From an uncultured Acidovorax sp. (GTDB lineage: Bacteria; Pseudomonadota; Gammaproteobacteria; Burkholderiales; Burkholderiaceae_C), in assembly GCA_913774955.1 (NCBI GenBank), contig CAJYKV010000003.1:1-64000 (forward strand): 64,000 bases of DNA, written 5' to 3'. How positions within the stretch are numbered: position 1 is the first letter of the stretch; every line of letters starts with the position of its first letter. The notes beneath the pieces were generated by a model. The model worked only from the letters and a program-made list of their open reading frames with translations, ran no database searches and had not been told where the DNA came from. The position numbers and the translations under genes are program-made. This document shows positions 40,926 through 49,477 of the stretch, in pieces.

Positions 40926-43559
40926 ATGAACCAGAAACTACGGCTCGAAGTCCTGATGGTGGCCATGGACCGGGTGACGGCACCGCTCAAGCGCGTGCTG
41001 GGCGGCGCCAACTCCACCGCGCGCGGGGTGAAAGACCTCCGCGACAAGCTCAAGGCGCTGGGCGACCAGCAGGCCGCGGTGGGCAACGTGCAGAAGCACG
41101 CGGCCGAATACGCGCGTCTTACCAACCAGCTAAAGATCCACACCGCGGTGCTGGACGGCATGCGCCAGAGCGGCACCGCCACCGCCGCCAACGTCAAGCG
41201 CCAGGAAGCCGCGGTGCGGCGGCTGAGCGAAGCCCTGGAGCAGCAGCGCACCGCAGCCGGCAAGGCACGCATGGCGCTCAACGCGCTGGGCGTGGGCGGA
41301 AGCATCGGTGCGGCGCAGGACCGGCTGCGCGCCGGCATCGAGCAGACCAATGCGGCCCTCGACCGGCAGAAGCAGCGCCTGGTCAGCCTCAACGCAGCGC
41401 AGCGCCGGGCAGGCCAGCTCGCAGCCCGCGGCGCTGCCGTCAGTGCCACCGGCGCCGGGATGTTCTACGGCGGCGCGCGCGCGAGCCAGGCCGGCATGGG
41501 CGTGATGGGGCAGGCGCGCCACGCAGCAACGGAGGAAATGCGCATCAAGGCCCTGGGCCTGGGAAATGAAGAGTCGGGCAAGGCCATCGCGTTCGCGAAA
41601 GCCTTCCAGTCCTACGGCACCAGCCGCCTCGACAACCTGGAGCTGATGCGCGACGCGGTAACGGTGTTCAACGACCGCCACCACGCCGAAGAGGCCATGC
41701 CCATCCTGGCCAAGATGAAGTTCGCCAACGAAGCAGCCTTCGGCGGAGAGCACGGCGCCGACAACGCCCGCAAGTTCATGGACATGATGAAGGTCATCGA
41801 AATGCGCGGCGGGGCGAACAACAAAGAGGACTTCGAGCGCAACGCGAACATGGTGCAGCAGGTCATCACGGCGACGGGTGGCCGCGTCGGCGCGGCGGAC
41901 TGGATGCACGTCATCCAGCGCGGCAAGCTCGCCGCCAAGGGCTTCGACGAAAAGGAATTCTTCTACCGCCTCGAACCCCTTGTGCAGGAAATGGGCGGCG
42001 ACGCCGTGGGCACCGGCCTCACGGCGGCGTACCAGAACCTCTACCAGGGCCGCACCACGAAGCGTGCCGCGCAGAACCTGGAGAAATACGGCCTCATCGG
42101 TGATTTCTCGAAGGTCAAGCACGACAAGGTGGGTCAAACGTCCCAGCTCAACCCCGGGGCGCTCAAGGGCGCGGACATTTTCCGGCGCAGCCAGTTCGAA
42201 TGGATGGAAAAGGTGCTCATCCCCGCGCTGCGCGCCAAGGGCGTGGCAGAGGGCCAGGAAACGCTGGACGCGATCGGCAGCATCTTTTCCAACACCAACG
42301 GGGGTGCGTTGATGGCCACCATGTACCAGCAGCGCGCCATGGTGCAGAAGAGCTACGAACTCAATTCGAAGGCGGCCAACATCGACCAGCTGCACGGGCT
42401 CGCACAGGACACGCCGGGCGGCAAAGAAATCGACCTCAAGAAGCGGCGCGATGACCTCTTCGCCGAAATGTCGAGCGCCGCGCTACCCATGTACGTGGAG
42501 CTGCTGGAAACGGTCACGAAGCTGACGCGCGCAATAGGCGAATTCGCGAGCCGACATCCCGGGCTGACGAAGGCCATGGTGTACACGGTCGGCGGGGCGG
42601 CGCTGCTGGCAACCGCTGTCGGCGCCATTGCCATTCCCATCGGCATCATCATGCTCAAGGGCGCGGCGCTGCGCCTGCTGCTCGCGCGGCTGGGAGTGCA
42701 GTTCACCTTCACGGGCGCCGCCGGGGCCATCCTTGGCCGTGTGTGGGGGTGGCTGGGCGTGGTGTTCTCGAAGCTGCCCGGCCTCATCGGTGGCGCGTTC
42801 TCCATCCTGCGCGCTGGCGCGGGAATGGTGCTCACCGGGTTGCGCCTGCTCGCCGGGTTCTTCGTCGCCAATCCGATCGTGGCGGGAGCCCTGGCCATCG
42901 GCACGGCGGCTTTCCTCATCTGGCAGAACTGGGACATGGTGAAGGGGTGGCTGCTCGCCATCTGGGACCGCCTGTCCGCAGGCGTGTCCGCATGGTGGGC
43001 GGAAACTTCCGCAGGTGCTGCAGCGCTGTGGGCCGACCTAGTGGCCCTGAAAGATCGCTTCATCACTGCTGGCGCCGATCTGATGGATGGCCTGGCCAGC
43101 GGCATCACCAGCAGGCTGGCGGCTGTGCGCGATGCCATCAGCACCGTGGCCGGAGACTGCATCGACTGGTTCAAAGAGCGGCTGGGCATCCACAGCCCGA
43201 GCCGCGTTTTCCTGGAGCTGGGAACCTACGTCGGCGAAGGCGCAGCGCTCGGCATCGAACAGGGCTCCGCCAAGGTGCGCGCGGCCGCGCTCGGCATCGC
43301 AGCCGCCGCGGTGGTGCCCATGGCCATGCCAGCGGCAGCGGCCGGGCCTGCCATAGCGCCGTATGCCGCCGCGCGTCCGGCCGGCATGGCAGCGCCGGCA
43401 GCGGGCGGCGTGGCGCCTCGCAGCACCATCCAAGTGACGATCAACGCGGCCCCGGGCATGGACCCACAGGCCATCGCCCGCGCCGTGTCGGCAGAGCTGG
43501 ACCGGCGCGAGCGCGACGCCGCGAGCCGCCGCTACAGCCGCATGGACGACATCGACTGA
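40926..43559 (+). CDS. T: tail tape measure protein (P2 gpT)
   Basis: 877 residues. Coiled-coil N terminus (DLRDKLKALGDQQAAVGNVQ), a TP901-like region (AKAFQSYGTSRLDNLELMRD, YQNLYQGRTTKRAAQNL), membrane-like hydrophobic helices near residues 540-690, and DCIDWFKERLGIHSPSRVF near 745, the usual C-terminal motif. Sets tail length and is ejected ahead of DNA. Confidence 0.95.
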   Translation: MNQKLRLEVLMVAMDRVTAPLKRVLGGANSTARGVKDLRDKLKALGDQQAAVGNVQKHAAEYARLTNQLKIHTAVLDGMRQSGTATAANVKRQEAAVRRLSEALEQQRTAAGKARMALNALGVGGSIGAAQDRLRAGIEQTNAALDRQKQRLVSLNAAQRRAGQLAARGAAVSATGAGMFYGGARASQAGMGVMGQARHAATEEMRIKALGLGNEESGKAIAFAKAFQSYGTSRLDNLELMRDAVTVFNDRHHAEEAMPILAKMKFANEAAFGGEHGADNARKFMDMMKVIEMRGGANNKEDFERNANMVQQVITATGGRVGAADWMHVIQRGKLAAKGFDEKEFFYRLEPLVQEMGGDAVGTGLTAAYQNLYQGRTTKRAAQNLEKYGLIGDFSKVKHDKVGQTSQLNPGALKGADIFRRSQFEWMEKVLIPALRAKGVAEGQETLDAIGSIFSNTNGGALMATMYQQRAMVQKSYELNSKAANIDQLHGLAQDTPGGKEIDLKKRRDDLFAEMSSAALPMYVELLETVTKLTRAIGEFASRHPGLTKAMVYTVGGAALLATAVGAIAIPIGIIMLKGAALRLLLARLGVQFTFTGAAGAILGRVWGWLGVVFSKLPGLIGGAFSILRAGAGMVLTGLRLLAGFFVANPIVAGALAIGTAAFLIWQNWDMVKGWLLAIWDRLSAGVSAWWAETSAGAAALWADLVALKDRFITAGADLMDGLASGITSRLAAVRDAISTVAGDCIDWFKERLGIHSPSRVFLELGTYVGEGAALGIEQGSAKVRAAALGIAAAAVVPMAMPAAAAGPAIAPYAAARPAGMAAPAAGGVAPRSTIQVTINAAPGMDPQAIARAVSAELDRRERDAASRRYSRMDDID

Positions 43560-43583
43560 CCCCACCACGAAAGGACGCGGCAC

Positions 43584-44090
43584 ATGCTCGCAGCACTCGG
43601 GCAATTCGTCTTCGCCCTCGACACCATCGCCTTCCAAGAGCTGCGCCGCAGCACCTCCTGGCGGCATCCCAGCAACAGCCGGGTGGGCGCCATGCCGGCG
43701 CGCCAGTACATCGGGCCAGGCGATGACACCATCACGCTCACCGGCCTGCAGGCGCCGGAGTTCATGGGCGACCGCCGCGCCCTCGACCGCCTACGCGAAA
43801 TGGCCGACCGCGGCGCGGCCTACGCGCTGGTCAACGGCGCAGGCGAAGCCTTCGGCGCCTGGGTCATCGAGAGCCTGGAAGAAACCGGCAGCATCTTCGT
43901 GCGTGAGGGCGTCGCGCGGCGCATTGAATTCAGCATCCAGCTCGCCCGCGTGGAAGACGAACTGGCCGACCCGGCCGGGGGCACAGACGGCGGCGAAGAC
44001 TGGGGCGATTGGTGGGAAGGCGACGAGTGGGATTGGTGGGCCGACAGCGAAGGCGCCGAAGCTGGTGGACAGGGGGACGACGCACCATGA
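43584..44090 (+). CDS. U: tail protein U (P2 gpU)
   Basis: 168 residues. MLAALGQFVFALDTIAFQEL, RVGAMPARQYIGPGDDTITL and AYALVNGAGEAFGAWVIESL are gpU landmarks. The acidic, Trp/Gly-rich C terminus (GDWWEGDEWDWW) is longer than in P2. ATGA overlap with D. Confidence 0.94.
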   Translation: MLAALGQFVFALDTIAFQELRRSTSWRHPSNSRVGAMPARQYIGPGDDTITLTGLQAPEFMGDRRALDRLREMADRGAAYALVNGAGEAFGAWVIESLEETGSIFVREGVARRIEFSIQLARVEDELADPAGGTDGGEDWGDWWEGDEWDWWADSEGAEAGGQGDDAP

Positions 44091-45136
44091 CCGAAAGCAC
44101 CGCCGTCTACCGCCAGGTGCGCTACACCCTCATCGTCAACGGAAAGGACGTTTCCCAGGCCGTGCGACCCCGCCTCAAGCGCCTGCGCCTGCGCGAGAGC
44201 CGCGGCGAGAAAGCCGACCAGCTGGATATCGAGCTGGACGACTCCCGCGGCGATCTGGCATTGCCACCCGTGGGCGCCGTCATCGCCCTGCAGCTCGGCT
44301 ACGCGCACACCGGCATGGTGGACAAGGGCACGTTCACGGTGGACGAGATCGAGCACAGCGGCGCGCCGGACTCCGTTTCCCTTCGCTGCCGCTCCGCCGA
44401 GCTGCGCAGCACCTTGCGCCAGCGGGCCAGCCAGTCATGGCACGGCGCCACGCTCGGCACCATCGTGCGAGACATCGCAGCGCGGAACAAGCTCACCGCC
44501 AAAGTGGACGAGGCGCTGGCCGCCCTCGTCGTGCAGCACATCGACCAGACCAACGAATCGGACGTGCACTTCCTCACACGCCTCGGCCGCCAGCACGATG
44601 CCGTGGCCACGGTCAAAAAAGGCCGGCTCGTGTTCCTCCCCCTGGGCAGCACCAACAACGCCGCAGGGAAGGAAATCGAGCCCCTCACCATCACCCGCAG
44701 CAAGGGCGACCGCCACCGCTACCACGCCGCGGCGCGCGACAGCTACACCGGCGTGCGCGCCTACTGGCACGACGCGGGCAGCGCCAGCAAGCGCGCCGCG
44801 ATCGCGGGCGAGGAAGGGAACATGAAAACGCTGCGGGACAGCTACGCCACCGAGGCCGACGCCCTGGCCGCTGCGCGCGCGGAGCAAGGCCGCATCCTGC
44901 GCGGCGGGGCCACGTTCGAACTGCAGCTGGCCATCGGCCAGCCCGCCCTGGCACCGCAAACGCCCGTCTACGTTGAGGGCTGGAAAGAAGAGATCGACGG
45001 CACCGATTGGCTATGCAAGACCGTCGAGCACTTTATCGAGGGCGAAGGCTTGGCCACGCGGCTGGAAATGGAGCGCCGCGGCGGAGTGCCGAAGAAGAGA
45101 AATCATGTGCTGAGAAAACGCCGATTGCACGGCTGA
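44087..45136 (+). CDS. D: late control protein / tail hub (P2 gpD)
   Basis: 349 residues from the ATG at 44087. VNGKDVSQAVRPRLKRLRLR, EKADQLDIELDDSRGDLALP and VQHIDQTNESDVHFLTRLGR are typical of gpD, the tail hub (T4 gp27-like) under the spike. The C-terminal end RGGVPKKRNHVLRKRRLHG is nearly identical to the remnant at 15129-15185. D is the last late gene; cargo genes begin 13 bases downstream on the other strand. Confidence 0.95.
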   Translation: MTESTAVYRQVRYTLIVNGKDVSQAVRPRLKRLRLRESRGEKADQLDIELDDSRGDLALPPVGAVIALQLGYAHTGMVDKGTFTVDEIEHSGAPDSVSLRCRSAELRSTLRQRASQSWHGATLGTIVRDIAARNKLTAKVDEALAALVVQHIDQTNESDVHFLTRLGRQHDAVATVKKGRLVFLPLGSTNNAAGKEIEPLTITRSKGDRHRYHAAARDSYTGVRAYWHDAGSASKRAAIAGEEGNMKTLRDSYATEADALAAARAEQGRILRGGATFELQLAIGQPALAPQTPVYVEGWKEEIDGTDWLCKTVEHFIEGEGLATRLEMERRGGVPKKRNHVLRKRRLHG

Positions 45137-45149
45137 TTTGTAGCACCGC

Positions 45150-46055
45150 TCACCCAATTGCGCGTACGAAATCAAAGGATGTAAGTCCGTCGTCCTGCCG
45201 TTCCACGTTTTTGACGACAGCAAGACGCATACCCTCTACTTTTAGCGCAGCGACATCATTCATCCGCTCCGAAGTATCCCATTCACATATCTTTGAAATC
45301 TCGTTTCCGGCCAAAGTCAAAGAAACCCTTCCTATATCAATTTTCTGAGGGGTCGAGCTGGAAAAATATAGGGATTCCGAAGAGCCTCGAAAAATCACGT
45401 TATTCGTTGGCCCGTAATCTAGGGATAGAGCGTTATTGGTCAAAAGTCCGGCAGAGCTAAGCTCCATAATTCTCAAGAACTTCAGCCCCTTAGAATCCCA
45501 AAAAGGACGAGCAAGATTAGTGCAAAACGGATAAACCGATTCGCCATCAGTCGATCGGAAAGAGTGTTTGCAAAGGGTGTTAAATAGCTCAGCCTCTTGT
45601 TTGCTGAGATTCTTCAGAACGCTAAGTGTCCTGACGGAAAATGATCCCGGATGCTTCACCTCTCCAGCCAGAATTTTGGACCAAATAGACTGTACCTCCT
45701 GATCGCCAATATCCTGGCATTCTGAAAAAAACCGGCTAGCCCAATCTGGATCAACGGGGTCAGCAGTCACCGATTCCAAACCAATTAACTGCTGTGCAGC
45801 TTGGCCGACGATGGAATCGACGTTGGATTGCTGTCGCTCTTCTGTGTACTGCCGTCGGGCCTGCGCTCGCAAAGCTATATCCGTAATATCCTGGTGATTG
45901 GCAGCCTCAATAAGGCGTGCTTCGGCCTCTGCGTGTGCCCTTCGACGTATACCGGTCGGCTCATATATACGACCACAACCCGCTGCTACTACTTCAATTA
46001 GTTTACTCACAGGCTGCGACAGAGCCTGCGCCGCTGCAACGATATCGAAATTCAT
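45150..46055 (-). CDS. DUF2806 protein, prophage cargo
   Basis: 301 residues. DPDWASRFFSECQDIGDQEV followed by QSIWSKILAGEVKHPGSFSV and RTLSVLKNLSKQEAELF is the DUF2806 signature. The N-terminal part is helical (RRRAHAEAEARLIEAANHQD). The gene is strikingly AT-richer than the phage structural genes and is transcribed against them. Function is unknown; position at a P2 cargo site and composition suggest a recently acquired lysogenic-conversion or phage-defence gene. Confidence 0.75.
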   Translation of the reverse strand: MNFDIVAAAQALSQPVSKLIEVVAAGCGRIYEPTGIRRRAHAEAEARLIEAANHQDITDIALRAQARRQYTEERQQSNVDSIVGQAAQQLIGLESVTADPVDPDWASRFFSECQDIGDQEVQSIWSKILAGEVKHPGSFSVRTLSVLKNLSKQEAELFNTLCKHSFRSTDGESVYPFCTNLARPFWDSKGLKFLRIMELSSAGLLTNNALSLDYGPTNNVIFRGSSESLYFSSSTPQKIDIGRVSLTLAGNEISKICEWDTSERMNDVAALKVEGMRLAVVKNVERQDDGLTSFDFVRAIG

Positions 46056-46182
46056 TTCCCAACCCTATTAAAAATTGAGTTTTTTAGGAGCTTCAATAAT
46101 AGGCCAAAGAGTGCAAAAAACTTTTGCATCAGCACGATGCATGATCTACGCTCATTTCAGCCAGCTACCAACCGAACAGCCC

Positions 46183-46626
46183 TCATGGAACCTTGCAGTG
46201 CCCTGGGCCGTTCATAAGGTAATTCGCGCTCTTGGTAGCCGGGAGCCACAGCTTTCCTCGGCGCGTAACACGGAAGGTGGTCCAGATCGGGCATTGAGCC
46301 TTCACGCGCTCGTTAGGCTCAGTCGTCGTGAACAGGTAGCTCACGTCACCACGCCGCAGCGTTCCCCCGCTCTGCTGGACATCATCGGTGGAAAAGCGAG
46401 ACACCATGGCGAACTTCACGTCCATGTTGAGGCGTAGCAGCCTCTCTGCCAGGGTGCTGTCTTCTGGAGTGGTGGTAGGGATACTTTCCAGAATGGCCGC
46501 GATCTCCTTGGCATCCGAGCGCGTGCCTTCGACTACGGCAGGCGCCTTTCCTGCGGCGTGAACGGAAAAACAGAGCGTGAGCGCGGCGGCCAGCAATGGC
46601 TGGTTGAGGCGACGAAAAAATTGCAT
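46183..46626 (-). CDS. secreted hypothetical protein, prophage cargo
   Basis: 147 residues with a clear signal peptide (RRLNQPLLAAALTLCFSVHA, cleavage after AHA/AAG region). The mature part contains two Cys (KAQCPIWTTFRV and GPGHCKVP), which could form a disulfide in the periplasm. No family recognised. It lies between the DUF2806 gene and the repressor, in the same direction, so it can be expressed in the lysogen, for example as an exclusion or fitness factor. Confidence 0.65.
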   Translation of the reverse strand: MQFFRRLNQPLLAAALTLCFSVHAAGKAPAVVEGTRSDAKEIAAILESIPTTTPEDSTLAERLLRLNMDVKFAMVSRFSTDDVQQSGGTLRRGDVSYLFTTTEPNERVKAQCPIWTTFRVTRRGKLWLPATKSANYLMNGPGHCKVP

Positions 46627-46644
46627 GTGTGGCTCGCTTTGATT

Positions 46645-47313
46645 TCAGAATCGTCGTCCATTCCAGCCGAAGACCACGCGCCCGCAGATACGCACAGGCT
46701 GCGATCCATCCAGCACTTCTACCGTCCGCACGTTCGGGTTATCGCTTGTGATTTCGTGCCGCCCATCCAGCAGCCGAGAAACGCGCTTGATGTACAGCTG
46801 CCCGTTGGCCTGCAGGACGTACACGCCGCTCACATCGGCCACCGTGTAGTCCGTGTCCACGATGGCGAAATCGCCCGAGCGCAGCGTGTCACCCATGGAG
46901 TCGCCGTAGGCGTGCACCAGCTGCAACGCCTCGGGCCGGCTGCGCGGCAGATTCACGGAAAGCCAGTGACGCGAGACGGGCACACGGCCGAGGATGACGT
47001 CTTCCGGGGTGAGGTCGTTGCCCGGGCCCATGCTGCCGGTGGCGCTGAGCAGCGGCAATGAAATGGCGTCCTCGTCGTCTGCCGGAGGAGGCGTCGGGCC
47101 CGTAAGCGAGCGAGAGCCCGTGAGCAGATAGGACACGTCCACCCCCGCATCCGCGACCTTCAACAGGTAGTCGGAAGACGGGGAGCGTTCTCCCTTTTCG
47201 TACGTGTGCTGCGCCAACTTCTTCACCCCCCCGGCCTCCGCCAAAGCCGCCTGAGACAGGCCAATGCGTTCGCGCTCTTCCCTCAGTCGTGCTGAAAAAT
47301 TATTTGATTGCAT
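46645..47313 (-). CDS. prophage repressor, XRE + S24 peptidase (CI/LexA-like)
   Basis: 222 residues from the ATG at 47313. RLREERERIGLSQAALAEAG and VKKLAQHTYEKGERSPSSDY form the N-terminal helix-turn-helix. The C-terminal S24 domain has the catalytic Ser in AYGDSMGDTLRSGD (near residue 137) and Lys in GQLYIKRVSRL (near 174). A RecA-triggered self-cleavage, and hence SOS induction of the prophage, is expected for this family. It is divergent from the early genes and probably binds the dyads at 47331-47394. Confidence 0.93.
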   Translation of the reverse strand: MQSNNFSARLREERERIGLSQAALAEAGGVKKLAQHTYEKGERSPSSDYLLKVADAGVDVSYLLTGSRSLTGPTPPPADDEDAISLPLLSATGSMGPGNDLTPEDVILGRVPVSRHWLSVNLPRSRPEALQLVHAYGDSMGDTLRSGDFAIVDTDYTVADVSGVYVLQANGQLYIKRVSRLLDGRHEITSDNPNVRTVEVLDGSQPVRICGRVVFGWNGRRF

Positions 47314-47425
47314 AACAAGTCGCTTGACAGGTATGCGAATGCATACAACAATGCGGCGCAAGTCATCTAAACATTACGCCATCTAACAAGATGGTACACG
47401 CGCCACTTCTGGCAGGAGAACGCCC
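47314..47425 (+). promoter_or_regulatory. early promoter with operator dyads
   Basis: TTGACA (47324-47329) and AACAAT (47347-47352) form a rightward promoter with a 17-base spacer. The spacer is occupied by GTATGC-GAAT-GCATAC (47331-47346), a perfect dyad. A different perfect dyad, CCATCT-AACA-AGATGG, follows at 47379-47394 in the leader. The first is the best repressor operator candidate; the second may bind another regulator. Confidence 0.7.
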
Positions 47426-47653
47426 ATGGCCTACGACAATCCAGAGCACCGTCGAAACGTCCGCCACACAGTGCGCTTTAAGGCGGCTGACGACGCGCTG
47501 ATTGCCGTGCTGGCCGACCGCTTGGGCATGCAGAAGGCCACGCTCATTGAGAACATGGCGATCCGGCAGGCCGAAGCAGAGCTGCAGGCCTTGTGCGCCG
47601 CGCCCGGCGCGGCCCAGCGCGGCACCGCGTCCGGCATTTCCGCCAACCGCTGA
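47426..47653 (+). CDS. small early regulator, ribbon-helix-helix-like
   Basis: 75 residues, ribosome site GGAG before the ATG. RHTVRFKAADDALIAVLADR and LGMQKATLIENMAIRQAEAE resemble a ribbon-helix-helix DNA-binding protein. First gene of the early operon, where P2 has cox; a role as lytic/lysogenic switch partner is inferred from position only. Confidence 0.6.
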   Translation: MAYDNPEHRRNVRHTVRFKAADDALIAVLADRLGMQKATLIENMAIRQAEAELQALCAAPGAAQRGTASGISANR

Positions 47654-47670
47654 CGCGAAAGCCATGCGCA

Positions 47671-47898
47671 ATGCGGACGAAAGAACGAACGGTGGAAGTC
47701 TCCGCCGAACTGCAGGAGCGGCTGGAAGCGCTCAGGCAGGCATACGGCATGCCGAGCACCACGGCAGTGCTGGAGCGGCTCATTAGCGCCGCAATCGATG
47801 ACACCGTTTACCGGATGACGGGCATCCGGCCAGGCCCAAAACTGGCCATCGACAACACGCAGGCGCCAGAGGGGCGCGAAGGGGGCCAGCATGGCTAA
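47671..47898 (+). CDS. small early protein, ribbon-helix-helix-like
   Basis: 75 residues. ERTVEVSAELQERLEALRQA and YGMPSTTAVLERLISAAIDD again suggest a CopG-type fold. The stop overlaps the next start by 8 bases. Function not known. Confidence 0.6.
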   Translation: MRTKERTVEVSAELQERLEALRQAYGMPSTTAVLERLISAAIDDTVYRMTGIRPGPKLAIDNTQAPEGREGGQHG

Positions 47899-48157
47899 AG
47901 AGCAGAGTTTTCAGGCCCTCGTGGCCGCCAACCGCCGCGCGGGCAACCTCCAGCCGCCCGAAGAGAACGCACCCCGGAAGACCATGGTGCTTTCCGGCAT
48001 GCGCCTGTGGCCTGAAGAGTACGAAGAAGCCCGCGCCATGGCCGCCGCTGACGAACGCAGCACCGCAAGTTTCTTGCGCCGCGTGTACCTGCTCGGCATG
48101 GCCGCATACCGCGAAGAGCACAAGCCGGCCGAAGCGCAGAGCCAGCTGCCGCAGTAG
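47891..48157 (+). CDS. small early protein, helical
   Basis: 88 residues. MVLSGMRLWPEEYEEARAMA with ADERSTASFLRRVYLLGMAA is the third consecutive ribbon-helix-helix-like small protein. The three may have arisen by duplication and divergence. Not assigned to a known function. Confidence 0.55.
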   Translation: MAKEQSFQALVAANRRAGNLQPPEENAPRKTMVLSGMRLWPEEYEEARAMAAADERSTASFLRRVYLLGMAAYREEHKPAEAQSQLPQ

Positions 48158-48160
48158 CAC

Positions 48161-48177
48161 GCCGCAAATAGCCGCTC
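48161..48177. repeat. 17-bp repeat shared with the N-M hairpin
   Basis: GCCGCAAATAGCCGCTC is identical to 26300-26316. Here it is followed by a second GCCGCTCAA unit but no long inverted partner. It sits just ahead of ogr. Confidence 0.6.
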
Positions 48178-48318
48178 AAGAGCCGCTCAAAAGCACCAAA
48201 AAACACACCGGGGGTACGGGCCGTGATGCAACCAGAAACCAGCGCCGCGCGCGATGCGGCAGGCGCGCGACAGCGCACAAGCCATCAGGGCCGTAAGCTG
48301 AAAAACGAGGGCACGCGC

Positions 48319-48630
48319 ATGGCGTGCCCCCACTGCGATGCGCAGGCAGAAATCCGCACCAGTCGGGTGGTCAGCAAGACGATGCGCGAGCTGATCTACG
48401 CCTGCACGAATGCCGAGTGCGGCCACACCTTCGTCGCCGCCACCGAAGTGCTGCGCACCCTGAGCCCGAGCGCCACGCCAGACCCCACCGTCAACATCCC
48501 GCTGTCCTCGCATGTGAACCGCGACATGGTGCGCATCGTCCTCGACCACGCCGCCGAATCGGCCCACCAGCCGCAGTACACCGCGCCAACCACAGGCGAC
48601 CTCTTCGCCGGGCCCCGCGGCACGTCGTAG
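48319..48630 (+). CDS. ogr: Ogr/Delta-like late gene activator
   Basis: 103 residues from the ATG at 48319, which follows GAGGG and starts MACPHCDAQAEIRTSRVV; an open frame upstream to 48223 would add 32 residues not seen in the family. CPHC and CTNAECGHTF supply the four Cys zinc-binding site. Ogr activates P2 late promoters with RNA polymerase alpha; the three late promoter regions here are its expected targets. Unlike P2, ogr is in the early operon and not next to D. Confidence 0.92.
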   Translation: MACPHCDAQAEIRTSRVVSKTMRELIYACTNAECGHTFVAATEVLRTLSPSATPDPTVNIPLSSHVNRDMVRIVLDHAAESAHQPQYTAPTTGDLFAGPRGTS

Positions 48631-48644
48631 CGCGCTGCTTCCGA

Positions 48645-48663
48645 GCCGCTGAATAGCAGCGGC
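48645..48663. repeat. hairpin after ogr
   Basis: GCCGCT (48645-48650) pairs with AGCGGC (48658-48663) around a GAATAGC loop. There is no T-run, so termination is uncertain. Confidence 0.4.
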
Positions 48664-48747
48664 CACCCATCACCACCACCCCACTGATTTGCATGGCGGA
48701 AACGCCTGCAGGGATTCGTCTTGCCCGAAGAAACCGGAGGTATCGCC

Positions 48748-49182
48748 ATGTCTTCACGTAGCACCGCCCGCCGCGCTGCCGGCGGCACAGCGCCCACGCT
48801 GGCCGAGCAGGCCTTGCAGGCCGAAGAGGACCGGCACGCCTGCCGCCTTGCGGCCATCGCGCGCATGGACGCCCGCCTGCGAATGTTCGACGCCTTCATG
48901 CCGGCCGTCCGCGCCGCCGGCATCAACGTACATGCCCAGGAAATCAACTGCTGGGGCGCCAGCGCCCATAGCGTCCTCTACGTAGGCGGCCCCGTTCTGG
49001 ACCCGCGACGCAATGCCGTCCTGGAAAAGGTCTTGCGCGAACAGGGCATGGAAGAAATCGAGCGCACGCCATGCCCGACCGGCGCCTACACGGTGAAGCT
49101 GAAAAAAGGCCGACTCACTGTGTCCATCACGGTGGAAGCCCACCGCCTGCCCCGCATGCAGGAGGGCAAGGCATGCGTGTGA
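48748..49182 (+). CDS. hypothetical early phage protein
   Basis: 144 residues, GGAGG at 48736-48740. LAEQALQAEEDRHACRLAAI is a charged helix, and VLEKVLREQGMEEIERTPCP with YTVKLKKGRLTVSI forms a small alpha-beta domain. Not recognised. First of a run of tightly overlapping genes leading to A. Confidence 0.6.
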   Translation: MSSRSTARRAAGGTAPTLAEQALQAEEDRHACRLAAIARMDARLRMFDAFMPAVRAAGINVHAQEINCWGASAHSVLYVGGPVLDPRRNAVLEKVLREQGMEEIERTPCPTGAYTVKLKKGRLTVSITVEAHRLPRMQEGKACV

Positions 49183-49325
49183 TTGCTGCTCGCGTGGCGG
49201 TGCTGGCCTGCGCCCTGGCGGCCCTCGGCGCCAGCACGCACAGCACCCCCGTCTTCTGGCTGGCCAGCGCCTTCGGCGTCGTGGCAGCCGGCGCCATGGC
49301 TTCCGCCCTGTGGGGTGCGCGATGA
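49173..49325 (+). CDS. tiny membrane protein
   Basis: 50 residues almost entirely hydrophobic: VIAARVAVLACALAALGAST and FWLASAFGVVAAGAMASALW give two helices. Overlaps both neighbours by a few bases (ATGA with the next). Possibly a superinfection-exclusion or lysis-modulating peptide; function unknown. Confidence 0.55.
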   Translation: MRVIAARVAVLACALAALGASTHSTPVFWLASAFGVVAAGAMASALWGAR

Positions 49326-49477
49326 GCGTCTACGCCATGACCTACCGCACGGCCGAGGGCCTGCGCATGCAGCCCGTGCAGGCGCCCGACATGGCCGCCG
49401 CGTGGGAGCGGGCATTCGACCTGTGCCAGCAGCTCGACGTGCGCGGCTTCGGCCTTCGCCGCCTGGGTGGTGCATGA
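49322..49477 (+). CDS. small hypothetical protein
   Basis: 51 residues: MSVYAMTYRTAEGLRMQPVQ, then PDMAAAWERAFDLCQQLD. Compact beta-beta-alpha layout. ATGA overlaps on both sides indicate translational coupling. Function unknown. Confidence 0.55.
   Translation: MSVYAMTYRTAEGLRMQPVQAPDMAAAWERAFDLCQQLDVRGFGLRRLGGA

Noticed and set aside
45137-45149. ogr next to gene D as in P2
   Set aside because: The zinc-finger activator is instead at 48319 in the early operon; nothing Ogr-like lies beside D.
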